From: Zygnema cylindricum
Lineage: Eukaryota > Streptophyta > Zygnematophyceae > Zygnematales > Zygnemataceae
Length of the DNA: 64,000 nt
Assembly: GCA_037447655.1 (NCBI GenBank)
Contig: JBBHKE010001317.1
Span: 26,001 to 90,000 of the forward strand
Direction of reading: 5' to 3'
Positions within the stretch are counted from its first letter, which is position 1. Every line of letters starts with the position of its first letter. Below are positions 52,670 through 63,320 of this stretch, piece by piece. The notes below the pieces were generated by a model. It did not search any database. It saw only the letters and a program-made list of their open reading frames with translations, and had not been told where the DNA came from. The position numbers and the translations under genes are program-made.

Positions 52670-53662
52670 TCATCCTATCCTGTTCTTAATATAAACTGCA
52701 CAATTTAGAGCCTCAGCCCAGAATTTCGGATCCACATTTTTATCTGCGAGCATAGACCTAAAGCTTTCCGTGAGAGTTCTATTCAGTCTTTCCGACACCC
52801 CATTTTGTTTCGGTGAATATGAAACAGTCAATAGATGACTAATGCCTTCCTCGAGTAAAAAGGTTTCAAATGCTTTCGATGTATATTCACCACCATTGTC
52901 TGATCTGAGCTGTAAAATAGATGAATTATGAAGTTTTTCAGCCCATGCTTTATGGTGTTTGAAGTGACCAAACACTTCACTCTTCTCCTTCATGAAGTAA
53001 ACTTTTGTAAACCTGGAGAGATCATCTGTAAAGGTGACCATATATTTCATCCCCCCGGCAGATGGAACCATCGCCGGACCAAAGACATCCGGATGAATTT
53101 GTTGTAAAAGTTTCGTTGACCGATGATCAGACTCCTTAGGAAATGGCAATCTGTGGATTTTGCCTAAAGCACAACCATCGCAAGTTTTGATCGACCTATC
53201 TGTGAGTGATATACCCTCTATTTTTCCAACAGTGACCATTTTCCTTAAACTATCATAATTTACATGGCCTAATCTTTTATGCCACAACTCATCTGAGTGC
53301 AAAACACAGAAGTACAAAACACCATTCTCCTTTTTATTGGCCATATCCATGCGATACATCTTGCTACTATCTCTAGTACCTGTAACCGCAACCTTGCCAT
53401 TTTTGCTAACAACATGCCGACCATTTTTCAAATTAACCTCAAAGCCTTTGCTCTCTACCAACGACGTAGAAAACAGATTTTTCTTAAAGTCATGCACAAA
53501 TAAGACATTGTGAAGAGTCTTTTCAAGTGCTTTTCCCTCGACATCAACTAGTAAGGACACATCACCCACAGCACGAGTTTGGACACTCATTCCACAAGCA
53601 TAATAAATATTTTTCTCCGGCGTTGCTTTCAAATTTTTGAAGATGGCCTTGTTCCAGCACAT
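52670..53662 (-). CDS. D pre-integrase and integrase core (330 codons)
   Basis: Starts just after the protease region. Pre-integrase 1-120. HHCC: WHKRLGHVNYDSLRKM (H128, H133) and CDGCALGKIHRLPFPK (C161, C164). Catalytic residues Asp192 (HPDVFGPAMVPSAGG), Asp255 (RSDNGGEYTSKAF) and Glu291 (NGVSERLN), spacing D,D35E, all intact. It ends at a stop after CAVYIKNRIG; the C-terminal part resumes near 52640 in the neighbouring frame. It is distinct in sequence from the C/N/E/O integrases, showing a separate copia lineage. It would insert cDNA with 5-bp staggering. Confidence 0.85.
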   Translation of the reverse strand: MCWNKAIFKNLKATPEKNIYYACGMSVQTRAVGDVSLLVDVEGKALEKTLHNVLFVHDFKKNLFSTSLVESKGFEVNLKNGRHVVSKNGKVAVTGTRDSSKMYRMDMANKKENGVLYFCVLHSDELWHKRLGHVNYDSLRKMVTVGKIEGISLTDRSIKTCDGCALGKIHRLPFPKESDHRSTKLLQQIHPDVFGPAMVPSAGGMKYMVTFTDDLSRFTKVYFMKEKSEVFGHFKHHKAWAEKLHNSSILQLRSDNGGEYTSKAFETFLLEEGISHLLTVSYSPKQNGVSERLNRTLTESFRSMLADKNVDPKFWAEALNCAVYIKNRIG

Positions 53663-54039
53663 GTGGGCTGACGCTCATGTATCCACTATCCATCCAGAGT
53701 CCTTCGCTCCCTCCATTGCAGCCGCCATAGCGAATAGATCCGTATCGTCCTCCGTAGAAATCGTCAAAGTCTCGTCTTGGAGCCACGAAGAAGCCGAAAA
53801 TATTGCATTTCCACGAGGTTTAGTCCCCGTGAAGCCTTTGTAAAACTGGCTTTGTTGCCATCCTGGCCAGTATAAACCTGTATCGTTAGCTTTTTTAAGC
53901 TTAGGACAAAATTTGTATCTATGACCTCTCTCACTACAATAAAAGCATGTATTGTTTGATTGTCTATTTCCACCTTGATTAAAATGTCTGAACTGATTAA
54001 ACTGATTCCTCTGCTGATTAAACTGTCCTTTTCTCTCAA
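53663..54039 (-). pseudogene. D nucleocapsid and protease region
   Basis: The minus strand shows an Asn/Gln-rich stretch (FNQQRNQFNQFRHFNQ) and then a knuckle CFYCSERGHRYKFC (CX2CX4HX4C) near 53930. The protease region near 53700 reads DSGWIVDT, a stop, then ASAHMCWN, where the family has D-S/T-G-A-S. The reading changes frame between the parts (53764-54039 and 53562-53786). Nucleocapsid would bind RNA and protease would mature the particle; the stop in the active site inactivates it. Confidence 0.7.
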
Positions 54040-54103
54040 AGTCTGAATTAGAAGCCTCTACTTGCTCAACATTGAGAATATTAGATGTAGCTTCCTCCTC
54101 TAG

Positions 54104-54683
54104 TCAAATATTGATCGCTAACTGTAAAGTCCAGCTAGCTTTATCTTTTTGTTTCAGCATGTCAGATGCTCCTATCATACTACGAGGGAGACCCCTCATG
54201 AGCAATGCTGCGTGTTGAAAAGGAGGAAACACCCCACATGCACAAGTAAGTGCATCTACAAGGATACAAAATTTGTTAGAATATTCAGCCATTGTACCGC
54301 CAGTGTACTTATAGTCCCAAATTTTTCCAGCCAATAGAAGCTCTTCTTGGACATTGGCCTTTTTATAATCACTTTAGAGATTTCCAGATATAAATTGTTT
54401 TTTTCATTTTTATCCGAGACATAGCTAAGTTCTCAGATATACAAAACTTCAAAATAAAACGAGCTTGCGTATTTTTCTTAGACCATGATGGATCAGATTC
54501 ATCCAGCGAACCATCCAATATATCTAAAAGATTGACATTTTCAAAATGTGTCTCCACCATATTTGCCCAGTAAACATACTTATCCCCGGAAAAGATAAGA
54601 ATTCTTGATGACAGGCCCATAACCTGTTGTTCTACAACCACCTGTGCAGGTGGAGGAGCAGCAGTAATAGTAGAAGTAGACAT
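54104..54683 (-). pseudogene. D Gag, starting inside the 5' LTR
   Basis: The frame opens at 54683 within the LTR. Residues 1-20 (MSTSTITAAPPPAQVVVEQQ) are LTR-encoded, 21-23 (V-M-G) come from the PBS. Then LSSRILIFSGDKYVYWANMV, ETHFENVNLLDILDGSLDES and SWSKKNTQARFILKFCISEN: the copia Gag N-terminal pattern. It stops at 54369. The next open part, 54104-54334, reads MAGKIWDYKYTGGTMAEYSN, FPPFQHAALLMRGLPRSM, the UBN2-like core. Between them a frame change has occurred. The 3' LTR at 43228 carries the same start codons (MSISTTTAAPPPALVVVEQ), so it reads into flanking DNA there. Confidence 0.8.
54613..54624 (-). other. Primer-binding site of D
   Basis: The minus strand reads GGTTATGGGCCT directly after LTR end ACAACA. 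Same half-tRNA type as C and E, in a different lineage. Confidence 0.75.
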
Positions 54684-55334
54684 GATACACTCTCAGAAGC
54701 TATCAAGAATCCTACCAAACAGCTGTACTTAAGCGCTCAACAATTCTTATACAAGCATCCAAACCTCACAAAACTCTATCAGAATATAGAGTAGCATAAA
54801 CACTGATAACTACCAAAGTTATAGCACAATTGATTCGAGAACACTCATGATATAATACTCAGAAGTTTCCCAAAAATCGTTTGTAGCTTTACTACTTGGA
54901 AGTCTGGATGCATAATATGTTATGAGTCCTAAGTCTTATGCTTGTGTTGAACTGGTAACACCACTGTACTTGAGAGGTACATCAAACCACCAAGCTACCA
55001 CTAATCTGTCAAGCTACCATTGAGCTATCACTAAGCTACCACTAAGCTATCACTAAGCTAACTAGAATCGTATCTATCGCAATTGCTCTATCCTGTACAG
55101 AATCACATTAAGAATATCAGACGTTGCGTTGTCCTGTCTGTGTTGCAGCTTCGCTGCTGCGCTGCTCTGCTGCTGCGCTGCTCTGTTGTATAGCAACTGC
55201 GCTGCTCTGTTGTATAGCAGCTGCGCTGCTCTGTTGTATAGCAACTGCGCTGCTCTGTGTGTATAGCAGCTGCGCTGCTCTGTCTGTAAAGCAGCTACGC
55301 TGCACGAGACTGAAATCTTTCTAAAAAGACAACA
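54625..55334 (-). repeat. 5' LTR of D
   Basis: 710 bp, 48 bp longer than the 3' copy. The difference equals two units of the 24-bp repeat (55181-55303, five units here, three in the 3' LTR). Confidence 0.9.
55181..55303. repeat. 24-bp GC-rich minisatellite in the D 5' LTR
   Basis: Five units like CTCTGTTGTATAGCAACTGC; the frames it opens (Cys/Ala/Leu repeats) are by-products. Confidence 0.85.
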
Positions 55335-55339
55335 ATATT

Positions 55340-55821
55340 GTCACACGGTGCCACGTGGCGCCACATTATTCGATATCGGAGAAGATAGGAGGAGAAACCA
55401 TGGCTCCCAATTTGACAAGCGTCACCTTGTAGGCCATGTCGTACAATGGCAATACCATAAGTACATCGCCCATTCTACCTTCTTGTACTTTATACTCTTC
55501 CTATTTGACTAGGGTTTAGTTGTAGGTAGTCGTGAGTAGGCAGACCAAGACTTAGTGAAATTTAGAAAACTCTCTCTAAGAGAGCTTGTAGCTATAAATG
55601 TCATCTTTGACCAGCCATAATTACTGCTCATGGGAGCAAAATCAATCATTCTTATTGCGTTTAACTCTAGGAAGTCTTCTCCTCACAGGGGTGAGGGTGA
55701 TCATAATATTTGTGTTCTTGGGTGGCGCTTATTCAGTGTGAAAGTGGAAGGGGCAAATGTTATCCTAGAGGCATTACATAAGCTGCTCATTCTTTGGGTC
55801 AATGGAGACCACGGAATTGCA
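55340..55821 (+). repeat. H 3' LTR, right part
   Basis: Continues from 43227 across D and runs to ACGGAATTGCA. The LTR-borne Gag start ATGGAGACCACGGAATTGCA (METTELQ) is intact here. Confidence 0.85.
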
Positions 55822-56475
55822 CATTTTGACGACAATCTTTTGGGTGTGCTTCACCACCTCGTTAATCATGGGATTTTTTTTTCTCACGAGGGGTCGCTTG
55901 CTCATCAACAAGCAAACCTCCCAATTTTGGCCGACGCGTTAGGTTTGGTTTCCATGGCCAAAATTCTGCCAGCTGTGTATTTGGGTAGTTAGGCTTTGGT
56001 GATGTTTTCTATCACTTCTCATTTCATTGTGGATGATGTCACTATTCTAGCATTTGTTTTCTCTTAGGTGGAGGATGGGCTCTTACCATTTCAGCAAGCT
56101 CTCCTTTCAGATCTTAAACTTCTACACTTCGGAGCTTGCAACCAAGTTCCACCTTTTCAATCCCTCTTTTTTGACACTAACTTCCAACTACAGCCACGCA
56201 TAACTGAGTAAGTGACCACTACTGACTCTGTAAAACTTTAAGATGCCCTACCTTCTGCTCAATCGCTTGCTCTTTTACGTTCATGTTGAGGTTCGTAGAT
56301 GGCGCGTGGCTACAAGTAACGTCAACCTTTTCTCCTTTCCATTCGTTGTCTAGTTCGTTTCTATCATATCTAGACTTGCCTTTTAATTTGCCTCACCCTT
56401 CACTTTTAAAGGGGTCATGGTGTGTTTGCAACCAACATATTCATGTTGAAATAATTTATTTATTCGTTGCCGGAG
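55822..56475. other. Flanking sequence right of the cluster, no gene recognised
   Basis: AT-rich. A plus-strand frame is open from the H boundary to 55992 and then again in short pieces, but matches nothing I know and has stops. Together with 4794-4895 it is the original insertion site of H. Confidence 0.4.
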
Positions 56476-56662
56476 GGGAAGAGCCGGAGAGTGAGGGAGA
56501 GGGAAGGGGAAAATGAGAGGGAGAGAGAGAGGGGGAGAGTGAGGAGAGGGAGAGAGAGAGAGAAAGAGAGAGAGAGAAAAGGAGAGGGATATTAAAAGAG
56601 AGACTGAGTGGGAGAGGAAGAGGGATAGGGATAGGGCAAGGGAGAGGGAGAGAGCGACGGGG
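56476..56662 (+). repeat. GA-rich low-complexity tract
   Basis: Dominated by GAGAGGGA/GAGAGA units on the plus strand. The Ser/Leu-rich minus-strand frame through it is an artefact. Confidence 0.9.
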
Positions 56663-56824
56663 AGTGAGATGTCGCAGATGATTTGGTGTAAGTTCCCATT
56701 TTTTCGAAATGGGACGAGGCGGGTTACATTGTCAAAAAAGTAGTTTATAATATACAATTGCCTTGGCCCAGGCGCCCTCCAATTATTTTTATTAAATTTA
56801 TAATTGTCGCAGCCCTCCTGTTGA

Positions 56825-56880
56825 CTTGGTTTTTCTCCATTGTGTTATGAGTCTTGGTTTTTCTCCATTGTGTTATGAGT
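56825..56880 (+). repeat. 28-bp tandem duplication
   Basis: CTTGGTTTTTCTCCATTGTG plus 8 bp occurs twice, exactly, head to tail (56825-56852, 56853-56880). Confidence 0.9.
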
Positions 56881-57587
56881 ATGTTTGGCTATGCAGTCCT
56901 CACAGATCCGATTGTGTCACACATTTCATCTTGCGCGCCTTTGCCTACGTCGGTAGCGGTTTAAGATGCGACTGTTACAAAAAAAATCCATTTCGCTCTC
57001 CAAGATCCGTCGGACTAGTTTGTCCCATTTGCAGTTGAGATATTTTGATCTTTGAACAAGTCCTTTGATGACCTCTTTTGGCGGTGTGTGCGAAAAACGT
57101 TTAATCACGGGGTTCAAGGAGTATTCCAAGAAGTCTTGTGGTTGTGTTCTACCATCAACGTGTTTGAATTGCACTTCAATGAGCTCAAGCTACGACTCTC
57201 TTTGGTCGTAGCATACTGGCAAATAACGGGTTAGGTATTCCAAACCTTTCACCAAGGGACCCGGTCCACATCCATGATCTTTGTGGTTGAGTACCTTAGC
57301 TTGTTTGTGGGTAAACTTGTCTAAGGTTTTTTTTTTGTATTCTGTTTCATTTTGGTATTTTTGTTTTGGTTCATTTCTCATATTAATACTATTATGTTTC
57401 ATTTCAATTTTTAGGCGTAACTTATTGACTTGTGGCTCTTGTAGTCTCCAAATGTTTTTTTTTTAGGTTTACCCTTTTTTATACAAGTGGATAACTTTTA
57501 CAATAAAGACTATTTTTTTAAGTGCTGACAATATTGTATAGGAACGATGTCAATTAGAGTATGAACAGTACTTAGTAAAAGATCTAA

Positions 57588-57639
57588 ACCCTATAATTGT
57601 GAATAATTTGGGCACCCTATAATTGTGAATAATTTGGGC
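57588..57639 (+). repeat. 26-bp tandem duplication
   Basis: ACCCTATAATTGTGAATAAT plus 6 bp occurs twice, exactly (57588-57613, 57614-57639). Confidence 0.9.
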
Positions 57640-60329
57640 AGGTGAATTTATGTCTACTTCTCGAAATTCCTCGACTACCGGTGACCATTTCAAATAATTG
57701 GCTTTCAAAGCGTGAAATCGTGAATAGTCAACAAAAACATGAAACTATTAACCTGGTCACATATATAATTGTTCGGTACTTGTAGCATGTACAAATTGAA
57801 TATGTGTTAAACATATAGTTCATATATTATAAAATAGGAAATGGTTAGTGAAGTGATATTTTTTGGTTGCGCGTAGTTATATACATTAGTTTGTGAAAGA
57901 TTATACTTTTTTAAGTATACATTAGTATAAGTCGGCTTCAATTTTGACGATCAATCCGTAGAAAAGCTTTTAACTTCAATCTGTTGAAAAGCTTTGACTT
58001 GTGAAATATTGTAATAACCGGTTAAATTTTTGTCGCGCTTTTGAACGTTGATTGTCATAATAAAATTAATAATTCACATAATTTTGGCGTTTGGACTAGA
58101 CGAAAAACAAGAAATGAAAAATCGCACACATAAAAATCATTTTAATCAAGTAACACACCCTGGCTCTACTACTTCCCGTGCTTGCAAGGTGGGGAAATCC
58201 ATAAAGAGGCAGCAAGAGTAAGATTGGGGCATTTTGTTGGCATTAGAATGAAACATAGCACCAAACGTTACTACAAGCATTCCATTTTTTGCGATCAAAT
58301 ATTTATATAAAATGCCTTTGAACATTAAATATAAAGAGACAACTAACACATTCAAAATCGTTTTCTGGATTCAAAAAGGTAAACATAAGCATTTCACAAC
58401 CATACACTCTAAAATGTTTTCAAATGGTCGAGTAAGAAGCCTTCTACATTGAAAATAAAGATAGTGACCTTCCAAGGAAACTAATTACTCTTTCTAAAAT
58501 GCCAATCCCCCCAAAAGAGGGAGACGTGAAACCAAAAAAATTGAGTGAACAACGCCAAAAAAAATAGTAGAAAAAGGCTCAACGATATTTTTAAATTTCA
58601 TTGTTGTATGTTTTTTGCAATTTAAATTTGAATATAATTCTTCGCAACTAGATTTCAAATTTAAGTTAAAAGCCGACATGTGCTCTCAAAGTGGTTCTTA
58701 AAAGTGAGAAAGTGTCTGCAACGAAACACTTTTATTACACGTGGTTGCCGAAAATTGACGATTCGGAGGAGAGCTGCGGATTCGTTCTAACTTTGGCACG
58801 TTGAAGTTTAACTAACGGCCCGTTAGGTTCTAGACGGAAGCTGCATCAGCGAGCAGGTGTGTTTCCTAGAGCCTCTAGAATTCTTGGGCCCAGTGGATCC
58901 TCAGTTGTTTGTATCTGCCCGAAAATGCTGCACTCACCGCGTTGGCCAATCATAAGTTTGCACCTGCCCAAAAATGTTGGCTAATGTACTGCAGTACAAA
59001 CAGTACAGTACGGTTCCAAGCGGGCTTCAGCAACAGACACCGCTCTCCTCGTACCAAAGAGCGGGCCTCCAACAAAAATATTATGCAGCCCGTGGAAACT
59101 AGTGTCTTCCAAGAGAAGCGGTACAAAATGTTTTAGCGAGTATTTTGCTTATGAGATTTCTTAATGGACAGGTAAAAATGGTGTGGATATCTACAGAGAA
59201 ATTCGTACGGAAACTGTACACTTCAAGAATACCATTTGCGACATAGGGGTGTCCTTTAACCCGTCAAAAAACTGAGTCCGTACTGCGGGCACTAAGGTAC
59301 AGAGGTTTTTCAAAACATTATTTTTATCGAACGGTGACAAAAAAATCTTTACCTCCCACGTGTTTTGGCGGCTGCGTCTTTCACGCTCGTTGTCAGAGTG
59401 GGGTGTTACCGGCCGTCAGTACGGACTCATTTTTTCTGACGGTTTTAAGTGGAGCGTCCCTCGAAGTGATTTCGTACGGATTCTATTCGGGGATGTCCTC
59501 TTAGCAAGTCTCTTTGCTTATGTATGGTGAGGTCACCATGGCTATCAATAGTACGGTACGGTACTGTACGATCAGCAGAAATCGGCGAAGAATTTGTTTG
59601 CTCAAAATGTGAGCGGAAGAAGACCGTCGTTACGATGTCCATTTTGATTTATTGTTTGAAATCTCGTTTCAATTTTTTTACCAGTTTCCTGTGTTTGTAG
59701 AAATTGAATCCGGAGCTAATCTGACTATTATATATACAGTTTTCATCATTCTCTTTCTCTCCTCTGTTTTCCAGGCAATCATTTTTTACTATTGAAACCA
59801 TTGTGTTGCTGCAATTTGAGGATTTTGGTCTGTTTTTTTTTGTTTTTTGTCTTTTTCCTAATTCTTTTCCATTGATGTAGGAATGCAAGCTTTTGTTACT
59901 GTGAGAAAGCTCCGCATGCCTGAATAAAGATGCTTTGTTCTAAGTTTCTTTTACTCGTTAGTTTATCCACCTTTACATGAATGTGTACTTGCATATGTAA
60001 ATATACTTGAACCAATGTATGTGTTTATCCCCAGCAATTTAAGAAAAAAAAAAAGCTTTGCCGATGACTTATTTATCTGTAGACTTAGTTGATGTTTTAC
60101 TTGCAACTTCGTATAAAACACTAAAGTAGCAAATGCTTTAAATATTGCGATATCTGAGCGATCTTGAGCTTTTGCTTCCCGATTTGGTTTTTGAATTGCT
60201 GAATTCGGCTAGCTTTTGAGTTTTAGCTGATTTTTGGTTCATTGTTTCCTATTGCTTTTTCCCTTCCTGCCAAATGTGGATGGAAAAATTGCAGGTTCAG
60301 TTGAATTTCGTTCCCTTTAGCTCAATAAA
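57640..60329. other. Intergenic region and 5' region of the F-box-like gene
   Basis: AT-rich without convincing coding frames. Near the right end a pyrimidine-rich stretch followed by AAATTGCAG/GTTCAG (AG at 60292-60293) looks like a 3' splice site. A 5'-UTR intron in the gene that starts at 60330 is therefore possible. Confidence 0.4.
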
Positions 60330-61436
60330 ATGCCGCCATTGGGGAGGATTTCGAGTTCTGGAACTTTTGTAGAGGCCATGCCTGCTATAGACAAACCGTT
60401 CACCCTTTTGAGTGATGATACAGTGGAAGCCATTTTTCATCGTATTTCGAAAGACGATCGAGAAACACGAAGAGCTTTTGGTCTTGCCTGCAAGCAGTTT
60501 CTGTTGACTCAACGGCGCTTTGCGACACATGTCACAATTTTTGACCGCAGTTTACTTCCTCAGCTTCGAAGCTCGTTTCCTCGCGTGACATCTGTCTGTC
60601 TTGCGCCAATTCAAACCATAAATGTCACTTCAATCAGGGAGGAGAATGAGGAGGCGGAGGAAGAGGAGGTGGTCCGGACCATCAGCAATCTGGTGGACGA
60701 AGATTTGTTCCTATTGGCCACAAATTTTCCGTCAAAACGATCAGAGCATCCATATTTGAGAGAATTAATCCTTGTTCAGTCGGACTTTTGGCCGCATGAC
60801 TGCATTTCACATGCGGGACTCGCAGTTCTCGGCCATTTCAGAAAATTACGAAAACTTCATTTGAACTTCAGTTACAAAGAATCTTCTTGGGGTCAAGGGC
60901 TGTTTGATCTTGGTGCCGATGGCTGGGAATCTCTTAGTGTGGCTTGTTCACAGATGGAACATCTTCGAGACTTGAAGCTCGTAGGTTTGGAAGACTATTA
61001 TTCACCACTCAGTGGAGTTGTCTTGTCTCCACTTTTTGCCAGCTGTACACATGTCAGAACTCTCACGATCGAGGACTGCAAGTTGAGGCTGGATCTCCAC
61101 TCTTTAGGGTCTTGCAGACGCTTAAAGAATTTACAGGTTTGCTGTTGGAACCACATGCGTATGGAGGAAATTAAAGAGATTAGTGAATTTTGTGACCTTC
61201 GTGAGCTCGACCTTCGATGGCGACCCGCCTCTTCTGTCGATCCCAATCCTACTCTTGTGGACATCATGCAGACTTGCACAAAGTTGGAAAAACTTTGTAT
61301 TAAGCTCAGGGCAACTGCGACAGAGAGCCCTCACTCCTTAGACCCAACATTAGATGCCGCCATTTCACACTTGGCGTCTCTTAAAACAATGGAAATTGCA
61401 GCCTTCATGCTTGATCCAGAGATGGAGATGGAATAA
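60330..61436 (+). CDS. F-box/LRR-like protein
   Basis: 368 residues, one exon. Residues ~24-70 (FTLLSDDTVEAIFHRISKDD, then CKQFLLTQRRFATHVTI) resemble a divergent plant F-box, which would bind SKP1 in an SCF ubiquitin ligase. An acidic run follows at 105-113. From ~140 on are spaced leucine-rich repeats (YLRELILVQS, KLRKLHLNFS, HLRDLKLVGL, HVRTLTIEDC, RLKNLQVCCW, DLRELDLRWR, KLEKLCIKLR), a likely substrate-binding surface. No signal peptide or membrane segment. Start: ATG at 60330 in ATAAAATGC; a second Met at residue 17 is also possible. A 3' splice site 37 bp upstream suggests a 5'-UTR intron. Unlike the retroelement frames it is intact, so it is probably a working gene. Family assignment is by pattern only. 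Confidence 0.75.
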   Translation: MPPLGRISSSGTFVEAMPAIDKPFTLLSDDTVEAIFHRISKDDRETRRAFGLACKQFLLTQRRFATHVTIFDRSLLPQLRSSFPRVTSVCLAPIQTINVTSIREENEEAEEEEVVRTISNLVDEDLFLLATNFPSKRSEHPYLRELILVQSDFWPHDCISHAGLAVLGHFRKLRKLHLNFSYKESSWGQGLFDLGADGWESLSVACSQMEHLRDLKLVGLEDYYSPLSGVVLSPLFASCTHVRTLTIEDCKLRLDLHSLGSCRRLKNLQVCCWNHMRMEEIKEISEFCDLRELDLRWRPASSVDPNPTLVDIMQTCTKLEKLCIKLRATATESPHSLDPTLDAAISHLASLKTMEIAAFMLDPEMEME

Positions 61437-62500
61437 ACATGACAGTTAAGGGGGCCGTTTTACAAGGTTGAGATATTTAAAAGATTTGCATGCCACTGAA
61501 ATTTTTGGCAAGGTCCATTGCAGTCTGGACGATGTACATTATAATTAATCACTTTGTGGCTGTGTTGATTTCGGTTCAATCAGTGTCGATCGCATTTGTA
61601 TATAAGGGTTGTTGGAGGTTTTGTTGTTGTGTAATAAAAGAACGATTTGAGTTGTACATATATGTATATTCCTCTTTCAGTTTCCAAAACATTAGAAGTG
61701 GCACTTTAATTTTGACAGGAGTTGTTTTTGAAGGCATTTCTTTAGGCAAGATGTACATATTTGAGAGCCATGATCATTCTGGCTTTGTCCGAATCAACTT
61801 GCATAGGATATCGTTAATGTACCAAAATTTTGACTATAAAGCTTGTAATATCTATAGTTAGAAGAATGCATTCGGATGAGACAGAATTCAGAAAAGGTTA
61901 TTACTACCGGTTTACGCACACCTGGTATGGTTGCACAACAATTTTTGGGGGCAGTACTGATCGTGGCTTACGTAGGTTTCAGTTGAAATTCTGTCAATAT
62001 TATTGTTGTTGTTTTCGTCAAGTTCTTCAAATGTGTGTATATGTTTTTGTAACAGAGCAAGGTAAAGTGATTCACATGCACCGGCCCTTTTGGTTTATTT
62101 TCAGTGGGTGTTCACAGCTAAAATTATAATGGCATAAATAAAACCGACTTTGGAGGATTTTACATTCTTGTGAAAACAAGTAGTCTGGCAAAAGGAGACT
62201 GTACAAGAATCCATTGTACAGAGAAAAAGGAGTCCTCATCTAATTACATTGATCTTGTACTTCTTTTACTATATCCCCTCAAAACAGTTCTGCTTTGCAG
62301 ATACTTTCATACATAATAACTTTTCTGGTCCAACTTCATGATCCCAAGCATATTATAGTACTGCCATAAACTCGCTCTCAAACCGGAGAGAAAATGATAC
62401 ATAGATTAACAAAAGAAGACAAAACAAAAAAATGTACATATGTGCTGTATGTTCATGAACGATGAATATCGCTGTAGGATCCAATCTTCAGAGGTCTATT
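61437..62500. other. 3' regions between two convergent genes
   Basis: AT-rich, no coding frame. AATAAA-type signals at 61632 and 62135 (+) may serve the F-box-like gene. The 3' UTR of the minus-strand gene ending at 62501 should lie here too. Confidence 0.4.
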
Positions 62501-62526
62501 TTAAGCTGCCAGAGGCTCTTCCTTCA
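62501..62526 (-). CDS. Putative last coding exon of a minus-strand gene
   Basis: After an acceptor TGTGCAG (AG at 62527-62528 on minus) the sequence TG AAG GAA GAG ... GCT TAA completes the split codon left by the exon at 63156-63320. It gives a short acidic C terminus ending KEEPLAA. The phase match (1+2 nt) supports the join, but the exon is only 26 nt of coding sequence. Alternatives cannot be excluded. Confidence 0.4.
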
Positions 62527-63155
62527 CTGCACAGAGCACAGCTCAAAACTTTGTCTCAGCCCCAAAAATGAAAAATTAAATAAACTGTTAAAACATTTTC
62601 CGTGTTGAACTGAATATGATCGTCAATTACAAATATCCTTGCTCGTGTGCAAGATGCAATAAATGGAAAGCGCAGTCACAACCCAACTTATGAAAGTGGG
62701 TAGTTTGCAGATCAAGGTTACCAATGGGACAAAAACTATATGCTTCACTGTGACTCACTATTTAGCGTTAGTAACACAGTAATTAGACGCCCAGTTTTTT
62801 GGCCCTGAACATAAATAGCGTTAATAAATACGATTGTTTTTTTCTTAACACTAATTTGAAAAGTGGTTGAAAATCCCACATTGCTCAACTCAAATTGGAA
62901 TTAATAACACAAACAAACACCACACTATATATTTCTTAACGCTAATAGAGATTCGTTGTGTGGCGTCCATATTACTCACTGACATTAACATGGTTATGCC
63001 GCTATTGCCAAATAAAAGACTGACACAAAAAATAGACAAAACACCACAGATCTTACCTTCAAATAAATAAAACAGAATAGATTTTTACTTGATCCTACTA
63101 CCAAAAAAACCTAAAACCCTTAAATAACATAAATAGTGCTACAAAACCTGCGTAC

Positions 63156-63320
63156 CTTTCTCCTTACTGACAGGACGCGCCATTAATTCCTCAGGCTCTG
63201 TCGTCACGTCGTCATCCATTACAATGACGGGTTTTGTAGGTACTGACGGAAGCTCTTCTTCAGGAACCTCCAGATCTTCCAACCCTTCCAAGCCCAACTG
63301 CTCCAGAATAGAAGCACATT
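63156..63320 (-). CDS. Internal exon of an unidentified minus-strand gene
   Basis: The minus strand shows acceptor AAATTTTAG at 63321 and donor AAAG/GTACGC at 63155, with 165 nt open between them. Translation: ECASILEQLGLEGLEDLEVP, EEELPSVPTKPVIVMDDDVT, TEPEELMARPVSKEK. It is acidic, with Leu/Glu repeats at the start and no known motif. The neighbouring sequence is AT-rich, as plant introns are. The following intron would be 62527-63155. Earlier exons lie to the right and beyond the window; I could not place them. It converges with the F-box-like gene. Confidence 0.5.

Larger units (their letters stand above)
43228..55334 (-). mobile_element. Copia element D in the H 3' LTR, carrying E
   Basis: The 3' LTR is 43228-43889, the 5' LTR 54625-55334, the PBS 54613-54624. 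The target duplication is atatt (43223-43227, 55335-55339). Internal coding is minus strand: Gag, knuckle, protease, integrase, RT, RNase H. E (45183-51625) splits RT just before SLYGLKQAP. This is a different LTR type from the H/C groups: no tRNA-like module seen, and a GC-rich 24-bp minisatellite instead. Confidence 0.9.
4896..55821 (+). mobile_element. Copia element H, outermost host of a 51-kb nested cluster
   Basis: The 5' LTR is 4896-5779. Internal pieces are 5780-5871, 6801-7021, about 15217-15679 and 40696-42830. The 3' LTR is split into 42831-43227 and 55340-55821. Flanks are gattt (4891-4895) and cattt (55822-55826), a 5-bp duplication with one change. The pieces read in order as Gag start, Gag, Gag end, integrase tail, RT and RNase H, broken by Q, I, L and D. 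A further internal deletion near 40750 fuses late Gag to the integrase C-terminal part. H is the oldest element of the cluster, as its many stops also suggest. Confidence 0.8.

Noticed and set aside
55822-56215. Plus-strand frame right of H as a protein gene
   Set aside because: Stops at 55990 and beyond, no motif, and no good continuation left of H.
56383-56757. Ser/Leu-rich minus-strand frame
   Set aside because: Translation of a GA-rich low-complexity tract.
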